A stretch of DNA of 64,000 bases. Source: Siphonodentalium dalli. Its lineage: Eukaryota; Mollusca; Scaphopoda; Gadilida; Siphonodentaliidae. The translations under genes and the position numbers were made by a program. How positions within the stretch are numbered: position 1 is the first letter of the stretch; every line of letters begins with the position of its first letter. The notes under the pieces are model-generated. The model did no database searches, was not told the origin of the DNA, and saw only the letters and a program-made list of their open reading frames with translations. Shown in pieces: positions 33,344 through 44,683 of the stretch. The stretch spans positions 198,328,816-198,392,815 of the forward strand of contig CP136066.1 in NCBI GenBank assembly GCA_032622095.1. The letters are read 5' to 3'.

Positions 33344-33450
33344 TATAGAGTTATTATATAATGTTGTGTACAGTATGTGTTTTTCTTGTATGAGTCCAGG
33401 TTATGGTGAAAAGTCATATTGGACGAGACGCGTAGTCATATTGGTCGAGT
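33344..33450 (+). repeat. Dispersed repeat family J, single arm
   Basis: GTTGTGTACAGTATG.GTTTTTCTTGTA and GGTGAAAAGTCATATTGGAC match both arms of the hairpin at 49098-49272 and the repeats at 48510-48840. Confidence 0.85.
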
Positions 33451-33499
33451 GTCTAACATGTTCCGCCTCTCAAATTTTAAAAAATTTAGTTCTTAAAGA

Positions 33500-33955
33500 T
33501 GCATAATCAGAATTAACGCTCTCAAATTACTATTTCTTTGGCTTCGGTGGTAACAAATATTTGATTCGAGTCGAAGAACCCACCCATCAAATCTCAAAGT
33601 GATCAGATATCGATCTTTGAAATTTGTTATTTCCCGAGATATGTCTTTTTGGCGGCCTGGCACATATTCGTCAAGCCGACGGTCTCGGACCAAATTGCGG
33701 ATGAAGATGGAAAACTCGAAAACCAAGTGGCTTCGGGAGTTAGATATTTGACAATTCTGCCAGATTTCGTTGAACAAAATGTTGATAGATAACATGTTTT
33801 GGGCAATTTTATACTATAGTTGACTGTGGTTAGCATTACTTTTTGGACAATTAATCGTTTCTGATAACTGAAGCAGCATTTCAAAACATCTCGTTGTTGT
33901 TGTTGGAATCTGATGATATGTGTCATCGAATCGGACTGAGAACCTTTAATATTCT
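33500..33955 (+). repeat. Dispersed repeat family K, copy 2
   Basis: Starts AAGATGCATAATCAGAATTA and runs through TTGATTCGAGTCGAAGAACC, GCCGACGGTCTCGGACC and four GTT units to CATCGAATCGGACTGAG. Open frames of 100-112 codons on the minus strand are also broken in the other copies. Confidence 0.88.
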
Positions 33956-34289
33956 TGAAGATCAACTATTCAGATTCAGGCTAAATCATGGACCACCAAA
34001 TCGCAGCATATATATCAAAACAGATTCAACAGACTTTGTTATATAAACGGCATCCTCCTATTCCATAGCGACAATCATGATAATGTGGATGGGGTCATAT
34101 GTCATTATCAAACGGTTTTAATCTTGCAGGCGCCAATCACTACGATGTTAATTACACACTTGACAAGACTCGTATGCACATTAAAAACTCGTTTCAAACG
34201 AATCGTCTTCCTTGGTTGCGAGTTTCTTGTTCGCGGGATAATCACCGATGTGACATTGAGTACGCCGCGATGGAGCTAAATGATGACCC

Positions 34290-34530
34290 ATTCTATTGAT
34301 CAGCTTAGTTCATGCGAACGAAATATTCGCTATCAATATCAGAAAACAAAATACTTTCATTCCAATAACTCTCCACTCCTCTTGGTCAAGGACAAGAATG
34401 TGTCTGCAATCTAGAGAAAGTCTGAAAAACTCATCAGTTTGTGCGGACGAACAATTCACTATCCATATCAGATACAATTTACTGTTTTCATTCCAACAAC
34501 TCTCCACTCCCCTTTGTTACGGATAAGTTT
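34290..34530 (+). repeat. Repeat family R, block 1
   Basis: Units of about 125 bp share GCGGACGAACAATTC.CTAT, ATCAATATCAGA, TTCATTCCAACAACTCTCCA and GGTCAAGGACAAG. The same unit recurs at 35140-35400 and 36242-36610, separated by a simple-sequence tract, a fold-back element and MITE E3c. Confidence 0.82.
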
Positions 34531-34734
34531 ATGCATGCAAGCCGAGTTAAAGATATATATGCTTTATTCTCTGATCAAAGATATCATATATGGACATTGA
34601 GAACACGAAAATGCATTTTTTTTTTACAAAAGTTGGACGGCAGAACATAAAGGGAGACATCACAAATATACAATATATACATCAACTCAAACCCCAGTTT
34701 TTTCTCTCATACAGCCCGGTGAATTCGTCATCGC

Positions 34735-35105
34735 AATTCTCATCATCATAATAATATTCATCATCATCATTCTCACCCCCATTACGTCATCTTCCTCAAC
34801 ATTGTCATCGCCATCATCATTCTCATCCCCATGACGTCATCTTCATCGCCATTGTCATCGTTATTATCGTCGTCGCATGACCATCATCGTCATCATCATC
34901 ATAATCATCATCACCATATTTTCATCTTCGTCTTCTTCTCGTGATCACCATTATCGTCGTAGTAGTAACCATCGATCATAATCGTCATAATCAATATCAT
35001 AACAGCGTAGTCGTCGCTATATAATAATCATAATAATAATAATAGAAATAATAGAAATAATAATCATCATCATCATTATCATCATCATCATCATCATCAT
35101 CATAA
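34735..35105 (+). repeat. CAT/ATC trinucleotide-rich tract
   Basis: An impure tract dominated by CATCAT and ATAATA triplets, ending in a clean (CAT)n run near 35075-35100. Confidence 0.9.
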
Positions 35106-35139
35106 TCAAGTAGTCTTAATGACCTGATTAATAATATTT

Positions 35140-35400
35140 AATTAATAGGTCGTGGAAACTCATCAATTTGTTCGGACGACAAATTCGCTATCAATATGAT
35201 AAAAATGTACTGTTTTCATTCCAACAACTCTCCCCTCCTCTTGGTCAATGACAAGTAGTGTCTACAAGCCGAGTGGAAGGTCGAGGAAATTTATTAGTCC
35301 CCGCGGACGAACAATTCGCTATTAAAATTAGAAAAAATATATATACTAGTTTCGTTCACATAACCATCCACTCCGCCTGCATGGTCAAGGGCAAGTCTTC
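35140..35400 (+). repeat. Repeat family R, block 2
   Basis: Two further units (GGACGACAAATTCGCTATCA and GGACGAACAATTCGCTATTA) with CATTCCAACAACTCTCC and GGTCAA..CAAG spacers. Confidence 0.8.
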
Positions 35401-35404
35401 TCTG

Positions 35405-35757
35405 TACATAATTGTTTGGGACATCGGTTGGGTTGATGCTGTTTTGGATCGAGTCCCATCCTGTTACTCTTCTATAACAGACTTTCAGTGAAAGACATTC
35501 TACATTTACACGTGGAGCCCGGGCATTCGCACGAACCCCTGAATGTGATTAATCATCTGACATGTCCGCGATTAATCTTTCATGCTTGGGAAAGGCTGCC
35601 CTCTATGTGGAGATACGCAGAGCGTCCATTTGACCAAATCCGGAGAGATACAAGCAAGATAACTCCCGCCCACTATTTATGTTATAGAAGAGTATAACGG
35701 GGCGGGACTCGGTCCAAAACAGCAGCAACCCAACCGATAACCCAAGCTGTTGTGGAA
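35405..35757. mobile_element. Fold-back element S inside family R
   Basis: The left arm contains ATCGGTTGGGTTGATGCTGT, then TTTGGATCGAGTCCC and TACTCTTCTATAACA (35425-35480). The right arm at about 35680-35757 is the complement, ending ACCCAACCGATAACCCAAGC. Arms are ~75 bp and the middle is unremarkable. Confidence 0.82.
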
Positions 35758-35778
35758 CGAGAAGACTTGGTATAATAC

Positions 35779-36237
35779 GTGATCCGCCATATCAAATCCA
35801 GTCGTAAGTCGGGATTTTTTACCCTGTGCCAATGCATTCTCTTATATATGCGAGTCGATCATAGGTCGCCTCGCATATATAAGAGAATGCATTGGCCTAA
35901 TATTTTTTTACAATTTTAATAATTTTTTCTTGTCTTCTTTAACAATTTTATAATTTCACCCACACAGAGCCCCAGAGAAACATGAGCAGACGACACTCTT
36001 CTATGTGCTTCTATATATGTGTGGGGCTGCCTGCAGGGTAATGGATGTTTTTTATTTTATGGTCTAAAAATTGTGCGAAACATTTATTTAAAAAAAAAAT
36101 GATAAAAAAATTGTTAGGCCAATGCATTCTCTTATATATGCGAGGCGACCTATGGTCGACTCGCATATATAAGGGAATACATTGGCACAGGGTAAAAAAA
36201 ATCCCGACTTACGACTGGATTTGATATGGCGGGTCAC
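35779..36237. mobile_element. MITE E3, copy c
   Basis: Ends are GTGATCCGCCATATCAAATC and GATTTGATATGGCGGGTCAC, with a perfect 4-bp flank ATAC on both sides (35775-35778 and 36238-36241). It carries two inverted palindrome modules. It lies just upstream of the third family R block. Confidence 0.92.
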
Positions 36238-36241
36238 ATAC

Positions 36242-36610
36242 ATGGAAACCTAGTGAAATGTCGGGGAAACGTATTAGTCCATGTGGACGAACAATCGCGG
36301 CTATCAATATTAGAAAAAAATATGTGTCATTTTCGTCCCAACTATCAACTCCCTTTTGTAAAATACAATGTCTTGTCTGAATGTTTGTTCAGCTTGGGCC
36401 GTGAGAACAAACTATTCGATATCGATATTGGTCAAGGACAATGGTGTGTCTGAATGAGGAGAGGTCGGAGGAACGTAATACGAGACAGGCAGCGACGCGT
36501 CGACGTTATTACCTTATAATAACATAAAGTGTGCTGATTTCGGTCCAACAACTCTCCACTCCTTTTGGTCAAGGACAAGGATGTGTATGAAAGATCTGAG
36601 ACGCTCATTA
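36242..36610 (+). repeat. Repeat family R, block 3
   Basis: GTGGACGAACAATCG, ATCAATATTAGAAAA and CCAACAACTCTCCACTCCTT with GGTCAAGGACAAGG mark at least two more diverged units. Confidence 0.72.
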
Positions 36611-36671
36611 CCAGACACGCAGGTAGCGTGATAGTATTGTGGTCTGATTAGCCAAAGTTATACAGAGTGGT

Positions 36672-37283
36672 TTAACCCTTCCATGGCTGGAGCTTCTTGT
36701 AATTTTACTACCACGTGGAGCCTCGCATATATAAGAGAATACACCGGCCTTACGATATTTACATTGACCTTGTAAGTCAGAGCATGCTCTAATATATATT
36801 CGAGGCTCCCTATATGCTAGCATATATAAGATAATGCACTGGCACATGATGTTTAAAGGCCCACTTAATTTTCGAACCCCCATATTATATAAAATATATG
36901 TCATATTATATACCATTTGAAAGAGGAAGCTCCAAAACATTGTCAACTTATCCGGTGTAATAAACTGTGCACATGTTGTTTTTGTTGAGTTTCCAACGGG
37001 GGGAATAACTCTATATATTAAAGATAGAGTTATTTCCATTCCATTGAAACAGTTTGAATTATGTTGCATTCTGGGTGCCAGAGGGGGGAAGTCTTCAGCA
37101 TTTTCTATTTATCTGTGTGCATCTTCTGAGACACATATGTTTCAAATAGTGATGAATTATAGTATTTTAATCATATTTTATGGCATAGATTGTTATTAAA
37201 ACCATATATCAAGTCACTATAAAAAAAATAATCGGTGACTCGAAAATTAAGTGGGCCTTACTGCTACATCAGCGCAGGGTTAA
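36672..37283. mobile_element. MITE E2, copy f, interrupted by MITE G
   Basis: The left end is TTAACCCTTCCATGGCTGGA. One eroded and one partial palindrome module follow, then GGCACATGATGTTTAA. There G copy 2 is inserted, and the E2 right end, CTGCTACATCAGCGCAGGGT, resumes after it. The linker TATTTACATTGACCTTGTAA is unoccupied here. Confidence 0.85.
36857..37258. mobile_element. MITE G, copy 2
   Basis: It starts AGGCCCACTTAATTTTCGA after TTAA and ends TCGAAAATTAAGTGGGCCT. The right flank is TACT, so the right TTAA is damaged. It contains GTTTTTGTTGAG, an inner GAATAACTCT..AGAGTTATT hairpin and TCTGAGACACA. The 153-codon minus-strand frame over this region spans two transposons and is rejected as a gene. 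Confidence 0.9.
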
Positions 37284-37337
37284 ATATACCGTCAATTTCT
37301 TGCAAAAGAATGGATTTTCTTCGCCCGGGATATTAAA

Positions 37338-37752
37338 GGTACTCAATCTGATTCGATGGTCCCCATATAACCAGATTCCAACAACAACATTTTTAGAAAT
37401 TCCGCTTCAGTTATCAGAATCGATTAATTGCCCAAAAATAATGCTACCCCCGAAACGTGTTATTTATCAAAATGTTGTTCGACGAAATTTGGCCTTTTAA
37501 TCAACACAAAGCCTCTTGATTTTAGAGGTATCCATCTTAACCCGTAATTTGGTCCGAGACCTTCGGCTCGTCGACTTTTAACTGGGCCACTATTAAGTCT
37601 CGATGGTGAAAATAATAGATTTCAAACATTTATATCTGATCGCTCTGAGCATTGATGTGTGGGTTCCTCGACTCGAATAAAATATTTTGTGTACCCCCCC
37701 CCCCGCCCAATCCAGATAAATAGTAATTGAGGGGCGCTTAATCTGACTATGC
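37338..37752 (-). repeat. Dispersed repeat family K, copy 3 (inverted)
   Basis: Reverse complement of the other copies, from AAGGTACTCAATCTGATTCG through CAACAACAA, GGTTCCTCGACTCGAAT and a poly-C run (37694-37704) to CTTAATCTGACTATGCATCT. Confidence 0.88.
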
Positions 37753-38054
37753 ATCTATAATTTTTTGCGGGACGAATCCATGCAGTTTTTGAATGGGCAC
37801 CAGCAGCAATATGTGTATGCGAGAACCAATATCACGACACTATCGGCTTGTATATCTAGATGGAAGGGAGACCACTCAGACGATTATATGAAAACGTTTA
37901 CCACTAGACGTAGTACACCAGTCAGCAAATGACAAAGTTATCCAGACGCGAGAGATCTGGATATAAACTTGATGAAAAAAAAAATATATGTATTATATTT
38001 TCATCTACTTTTTACGTCAAAATATAAATCATATCCCCACTCCCAGAAGACTGA

Positions 38055-39044
38055 ACATGTTATCCTACTCTCAAGATGCTATCCTACTCTCAAGATGTTA
38101 TCCTTCTCTCAAGATGTTATCATACTCTCAAGATGTTATCCTACTATCAAGATGTTATCATACTCTCAAGATGTTATCCTACCATCAAGATGTTATCCTA
38201 CTCTCAAGATGCTATCCTACTCTCAAGATGTTATCCCACTCTCAAGATGTTATCCTACTCTCAAGATGTTATCCTACTCTCAAGATGCTATCCTACTCTC
38301 AAGATGCTATCCTACTCTCAATATGTTATTCTACTCTCAAGATGTTATCCTACCATCAAGATGTTATCCTCCTACCATCAAGATGTTATCTTACTCTCAA
38401 GATGCTATCCTACTCTCAAGATGTTATCCCACTCTCAAGATGTTATCCTACTCTCAAGATGTTATCCCACTCTCAAGATGTTATCCTACTCTCAAGATGC
38501 TATCCTACTCTCAAGATGTTATCCTACTCTCAAGATGTTATCCTACTCTCAAGATGTTATCTACTCTCAAGATGCTATCCTACTCTCAAGATGCTATCCT
38601 ACTCTCAATATGTTATCCTACTCTCAAGATGTTATCCTACTCTCAAGATGCTATCCTACTCTCAAGATGTTATCCTACCCTCAAGATGTTATCCTACTCT
38701 CAAGATGTTATCCTACTCTCAAGATGTTATCCTACTCTCAAGATGCTATCCTACTCTCAAGATGTTATCCTACCCTCAAGATGTTATCCTACTCTCAATA
38801 TGTTATCCTACTCTCAAGATGTTATCCTACTCTCAAGATGCTATCCTACTCTCAAGATGTTATCCTACCCTCAAGATGTTATCCTACTCTCAAGATGTTA
38901 TCCTACCCTCAAGATGTTATCCTACTCTCAAGATGCTATCCTACTCTCAAGATGTTATCCAACCCTCAAGATGTTATCCTACTCTCAAGATGTTATCCTA
39001 CTCGCAAGATGCTATCCTACTCTCAAGATGCTATCCTACTCTCA
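38055..39044 (+). repeat. 19-bp minisatellite CTCAAGATGTTATCCTACT
   Basis: About 52 head-to-tail copies, with common variants GATGCTATCC, CTACCATC, CTACCCTC, AATATG and CCCACTC. The unit has no stop in any + strand frame, and 19 is not a multiple of three. All three frames therefore read the same 19-residue peptide cycle (SQDVILLSRCYPTLKMLSY) and stay open for 346-402 codons. One frame runs into unrelated sequence up to 39177. There is no independent sign of coding. Confidence 0.97.
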
Positions 39045-39206
39045 GCTCTGCGTCATGACGTCAATGTTTGCGTCATTCAGTATCCTTGCGCGTTATTTAA
39101 AAAAAAATGCTGGTGATATTAGGTATATAACCGTGTGTTTCATTGTGGTCTGGGTTGTAACTAACAAACTGGTATAGAACATATAATAAACACAACAGTC
39201 AACTGT

Positions 39207-39329
39207 TCTGAGTAGGATACGGGTTTTCGCCTCTCGTGAGATGCCAGGTTTATTTTCACTCCGCTACCGCCTCGTGAAACTAATCCTCCGCATCTCACTC
39301 GAGATGAAAAACCGTACGCTACTCAGAAC
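39207..39329. repeat. Hairpin with ~40-bp arms
   Basis: GTTCTGAGTAGGATACGGGT..GTGAGATGC pairs with GCATCTCAC..CGTACGCTACTCAGAAC. It begins 160 bp after the 19-bp array. The loop is about 40 bp. Confidence 0.78.
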
Positions 39330-39985
39330 AATTAACTAGTGTCTATATGTTCACATGCATGGAACACCAATCCAAGAACAAAGCATTATAAAGTCATTAT
39401 ATAGATATAGATAGATATAATTTGTATTGGAACAAATTATCATCAGACGTTTTGTCCCAAATACATGTAAACACATTATTATATCACATTATTCAACATT
39501 ATTGCACCTTTTTAAAAATGATTTGTTAATATGATTTTAATCTGGATTTGTTTTAATTCATTCTCTGACTCCTCGGTCTCGGATATCTAATATAAATCTC
39601 CTCTCCACCAGACTGTAGTCTAAAGATTCTGCGAAAACCTGACATGTCAGTGTTTCTGCTACCTATTCTGGAAGTCCATTTTCCTCACATCTTTTGACAG
39701 CGAGTAAATAGCCCGCGTTTCAGGGTGACCCCGTGTGCATTGCAGTGTATTGATTAAGTCTGAACAGTTTCTCTTCAATCAGGTTGTAATGCCCACGTAA
39801 GTACTTTTAGGTCTCAATATATTTACAAGTAGAAGCCTGTATTTTACAGTTGGCAGATTTAATAAGATTAGCCGATGGGTGAAGCTGTACTTTCGCAGTC
39901 TGAGCAACAAAAGTATTGCTCACCTTTGAACTTTCACGAGCTTATGTCCAACGTACTTTTGGTTTTGTTAAAAAAATACTTCATC
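39330..39985. other. Unassigned AT-rich sequence
   Basis: A short ATAGATATAGATAGATATA run lies near 39402. Nothing else recognised. Confidence 0.4.
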
Positions 39986-40819
39986 CAGGAACGTGGCTAG
40001 AGGGTCTCCGTGGGGGGGGGGGGGTCCACCTTGGGAAATTCCTACTGCATCCCCTTTGAATCAGAATCAAACCAAACACAAGTTTTTCATAATTCTATTT
40101 GCACCCCCCCCCCCTATCCATGCACCCCAGTGTTCAGGCCTAATATCCTATATATTCATAAATAATGGTTCTCTATTCCCGATATGAGAACATTCAGATA
40201 TTTTAACCTGAAAAATTGCATAAATCCTAACATCTATAGTGGTCTAACTCCAGACAAATGCACACGGCTACAGGCAAGAGACCAGAACACACTGGGCTGA
40301 CCATGGTTGTTCGGCCCGGTGTGAGAAAATTTTGAAAACAATACAACAAAATCGCAAATCCTAGCATCTAGACTGGCCTCAACTGAAGCTTTCCTATAGT
40401 GTTGGAATTTCAAACCTCATAATCCCCCTCAGGCTGGAAAAATCTCCAACTGATGAACATTTCAGTTCACAAGTTTCACCAAATGTAGTAAAATATTGTT
40501 TTGTTAAACTAATTAGCAGTTTTGTATTGGCCACGGGGGAGGGACAACGACACACTGGGCCGACCATGGATCGGCCAGGTGTGCGAAAATTTTGAAATTT
40601 GAACAAGAAAATTGCAAAATCCTAGAATCTGGCCTGACTGGCCTCAAGCCTTCCTAGAGTTGGACATTTCAAACCTGACACCCCCACTTAGGTTGGAAAA
40701 TGTCCAACTGATGACAATTCCAATGACAATATTTTGGCAGGTATGAAATTTCCAACTGTTGAAATTTGACCAAAGTTGGGGGTGACACCCACCCCAAACC
40801 CCCTGTCGCCACGTCTCTG
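39986..40819. mobile_element. hAT-like element N1
   Basis: The left end CAGGAACGTGGCTAGAGGG and the right end, whose complement is CAGAGACGTGGCGACAGGGG, form imperfect inverted repeats. The flanking 8-mers ACTTCATC and ACTACAGC match at 6 of 8. The left end is shared with the 303-bp element at 470-772. Inside, 40290-40480 and 40545-40715 are related copies (CTGACCATGG, AATTTTGAAA, CCTAGAATCTGGCC). No transposase ORF is seen. Confidence 0.65.
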
Positions 40820-41161
40820 ACTACAGCAGCTATAATTACCACTAGAAATATACTGCTAGATCATACCATGAATCTCTACTATATATGGCTAACGCCCGTA
40901 TAAATCATATTCCACAAGTACAAAACCTGGGAACAAGTTTGACAGGGAACCTTATATAGTCGAAAAAATAACACGGGGAATATATTTCTTAGATATTATC
41001 TGTTGCTTAATAATGTAATTCACTGTATGTTTTATGTCTTATTCCAGAGCAAAGTCCATATCCACTGGTACTCACACTTGGCATATTGGTAAAGTTCTTG
41101 TTATTACTTCAGGCTAAACAAATCATCCCTCGAATAGAGAAATTTCGAGTACAGTCCCTCT
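40820..41161. other. Unassigned sequence
   Basis: Nothing recognised. Confidence 0.35.
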
Positions 41162-41804
41162 TTAAACCTTTCGTGATTGGAGCTTCCTGAGATTTTGCGA
41201 AAACCATGTGACAATGCATTCTCTTATATATGCGAGTCGACCATATAAGAGAATGCATTGTCAAAGGGTCAAAACAAATTATAATTGTTAAAAATGTAAG
41301 AAAAAATGATAAAAAATTGTTAAAGAATGTAACAAATAATGATAACAATTGTTAAAGAATGTAAAAAATATGATAAAAATTGATAAAGAATGTAAGAAAA
41401 ATTGATAAAAAATGATAAAGAATGTACGAAAAAATGATAAAAAAAATGTTATAGAATGTAAGAAAAAATTATAAAAATGATACAAATTGTTTAATAATGT
41501 AAGAAATAATGATAAAAATGATAAAATTGTGCAAGAATATAAGAAAAAAAATGATAAAAAATGTTATAGAATGTAAGAAAAAGATAAAAATGATCAAATT
41601 TGTTAAAGAATGTAAGAAAATTTTTATAAATAATGATAAAAAATGATAAAAATTGTTAAAGAATGTAAGAAATATTGATATGCCAATGCATTCTCTTATA
41701 TATGCGAGGCGACCTATGGTCGACTCGCATATATAAGAGAATGCATTGGCACATGGTCTTTAATGTTGCGCCAGCGCAGCTCCCGTCATGCACTAAAGGG
41801 TTAA
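41162..41804. mobile_element. MITE E2-type element E5 with internal minisatellite
   Basis: The left end is TTAAACCTTTCGTGATTGGA and the right end GCTCCCGTCATGCACTAAAGGGTTAA in two parts, flanked by TTAA. The first palindrome module is shortened and the second is full, with a CGACC/GGTCG tip rather than the CTCCC/GGGAG tip common in E2. Between them (41283-41675) an AATGATAAAAAATTGTTAAA-type unit is repeated about a dozen times. Confidence 0.85.
41283..41675 (+). repeat. AT-rich ~30-bp minisatellite inside E5
   Basis: Units of roughly 25-35 bp built from GATAAAAA, TTGTTAAAGAATGTAAGAAA. A single similar unit, TTGTAAAAAATTGT or TTAAAGAATATAAGAAAA, sits next to the palindrome module in E4 copy 2, so this looks like an in-place expansion. 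Confidence 0.9.
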
Positions 41805-42420
41805 GATGTATATCGGACACTATGAACCTCTGTATGAACTCGAGTTACGCGAGCCAAGTACATTCGTGCGGGAGGTTTACTTCCAAAATTAATAATATTA
41901 TCATAACACCTGGGAGGGGGAACTCCTTCCCCCAAGCCCCCGGATTAACCAATATAAAGTCTATACCGCCGTGTTTACTATACAGTAATACCACCAATAT
42001 AGAATAACCCATGTACATTACATCGGTATTTATGTTTTACATAAAGTATACCTGGTGCTCTTGTAGTCCAAAGCGCTCTCCCTCTATTTGTCTGTATCTG
42101 CCTCTATATTGCCCCGCATTCCAGCTCCCTCTCTATCTCTTTCTCTCACTCTTTCTCTCCATTTTCCATTCCCATAATACGTTGTTCCCCAATCTGGTTC
42201 TAAGTGGCCATGTCCATGCTCAAATTTATTTCATTGTATCTCTGACATCTGGAACTACCATACCACTATGTCCGTATTTTTGCAATGCAATGATTTATTC
42301 ACATGACAGATGCGTATGGAGATTAACATAACTTATATACAAAAGGCAAAAGGCAAAAGAACATATATATGAGCCCATATATGTGCCACTAGTCATATTT
42401 TTCTTTCGTTATAGCCCTCC

Positions 42421-42424
<4 letters not shown>

Positions 42425-42514
<90 letters not shown>

Positions 42515-42545
42515 CCTCTCCCTCTCCTCTCTCTCTCTCTCTCCC
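42425..42545 (+). repeat. CT microsatellite
   Basis: An almost pure (CT)n tract with occasional CC interruptions. The minus strand reads as a GERERE-type frame and is not coding. Confidence 0.95.
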
Positions 42546-43220
42546 TATTTTAGAAAATTGTAGTAAAGCTGATATGGCCGTGTCAATGGAGCTATGGAGC
42601 GATGCGGATATCTCGCAGGAAACACATTTCTGGTTTTCGCGTATGTATATTCGCGGATGTCTCATTGTCTCACTTTTATGACCGCGTTAATTGCTTTTGA
42701 TATTTAGGTATGAACAAATGGCTGGGCCACTCTTGAAGATTTTATTGCGGGAACATAATGCATAATATAACAGCTAACATTGCTGATAAAGTATGTCTCA
42801 GTTGGAATGTAGGATGAAGATCGTATTGCGAAGTATCGGGTGTGTATTTAATCCGATTAGTATATCTTTCGTCCACATTTAGAGGGTTTCTGGTGTGGTG
42901 AATGAGAAACCTGCAGTAATAAGCCGTGGTTGTAATATTTTGAAGGATTATAGTTGTTTTAACTGAATTCATGAAACCAATATATTTTACATTATAATTT
43001 ATATATATATGCCTAATAATATGATCTGGAGGGCATCACCATTTCTGACTATGGTTTTCTTATATTAGTATTGTTTACTGAATAGTGGGGTTTCGCAACT
43101 CGGGGATAGAGTAACGACTACGATCCTGCAGCTATTCGTATGCATACAGTCATACAATTCATGTAGTGTAAAATAATTAGTTTCGCAAAAAATGACGACT
43201 ATAGGATTACTAAATATGGC
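42546..43220. other. Unassigned sequence
   Basis: Nothing recognised except a short (TA)n run near 43000. Confidence 0.4.
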
Positions 43221-43320
43221 AATGCATGGGTGACCGTGTGTTCAATAATCTGTTATGCAATCGGCCAATGCATGGGTGACCGTGTGTTCAATAATCTGTT
43301 ATTCAATCGGCCAATGCATG
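43221..43320 (+). repeat. 46-bp tandem repeat, 2.2 copies
   Basis: AATGCATGGGTGACCGTGTG recurs at 43221 and 43267, with the start of a third unit at 43313. Confidence 0.95.
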
Positions 43321-44075
43321 ATATATAATAGCTTGACAAGCGATCGCTGTGTGGTACAATAAAACTAATTGCATGAGTGTCAGTATCTTTAAATGAATTT
43401 TTGGGTGCAAAACGGAGAAATTTATATCTTATCCGTTTTGACAATTATGACATCACGTCTGCAGTTAGAACGTGTGCATACTTTGATGAGAACGTGCGCA
43501 AAATGTGTCGACATATTACGCTAAACGTAACCGTAACTCTACACGTGTGTTTCGAAACATCCCTATTACGGATTTTAGTGGCCGAGAGAACGTTGAAAGC
43601 ATTCTACCCTTGCGAGTATTGAGTTCGTCCCCGGTTGATATAATGAGTTTGAATAACCACGCGATTGTATCTGACAACGAAATCGACGTGTTCTGCTGGC
43701 GTTCATGCCTCCGGGTGTTTGACCACATGTATAGCACATGTTTATATTTCCAAACAATAATATCAGAGTATTCACAGCGTATACCATGAGCAATCAAACA
43801 TAAGTGCACAGATCATTGTATTTTAATGTTAATGGAGATATGTCCCATTGCCTCTGAATGTTACTATGTCAACATTTCCCCAATATATATTCCACACTTG
43901 ATAACAAATAATAAGTTTTGAAGTATGCAATTTCTTATTTGCATACACCCCATAAAATTCTTAAGTTCTATCATGACACGATAATTGTCGTATGTATATT
44001 GGTCGTGAAAGGAGGTCCGTGTGGACGAACACGAGTTTCATTGACACCTTTCGTATAATAGAAACCTTCCCCACC
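43321..44075. other. Unassigned sequence
   Basis: Overlapping open frames of 72-97 codons occur on both strands at 43377-43809. None shows a known motif. Weakly possible exon material only. Confidence 0.35.
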
Positions 44076-44655
44076 AAACTCCATGCAGGGTTTACCTCCC
44101 TTGATGACTCGGTAAGACCGCTGCTACCGGCGACATGTTACCCACATTTTGTGGACTTCCGAGCTATTAAGATATATACTGAGTGGACATAGCAATATAC
44201 TTCCGTTATTAAGCGCACAAACTATCGGACAGAATGTGTGTAATTTCGTATCTTAAGTTTGGAAAGTCCCACTAGAACCAAGGAACTATATTGTGAAACG
44301 GTGTGATTTGGTTCTCCGATTATGTTATCATCACAAACGTCTAAACGCACATGAACGACGGTGTCACGACAACACGCATGGCAAGTCAAACACAAGAGTG
44401 AAATTTGCTTCAATTTGGCGAGTATCTTGCGAAAATCGTCAAAAAAAACTACCGCTTTGATTTTCCATTCTGTCATTAAGTTTTTACTGCGGGAATTGTT
44501 CTAAACCGAAATAGGAAATTTTACTTTGGGGCGATCGCTTTCGCCATTTTGACTGGAAAACCCGGCGCTAAATATAGAAACCACAGACGAGTATCCAGCC
44601 GGTATCAGAGTCAGAAAGGAAGTATGATTGGTGCACTCTGGTAGAGATTGCTTTC
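44076..44655 (+). repeat. Dispersed repeat family A, copy 3 (uninterrupted)
   Basis: A ~580-bp copy running from CCATGCAGGGTTTACCTCCC to CTCTGGTAGAGATTG. It provides the unoccupied version of the site where MITE C landed in copy 2. Confidence 0.9.
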
Positions 44656-44683
44656 GACAAAATATAATTGTTACGAATTAGGC

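Noticed and set aside
36608-37069. 153-codon minus-strand frame
   Set aside because: It runs across MITE E2f and MITE G, has no domain, and is not maintained in other copies.
37969-39177. 402-codon open frame and two overlapping ones
   Set aside because: All three frames are open only because the 19-bp unit lacks stops; the peptide is a mechanical repeat with no independent coding sign.
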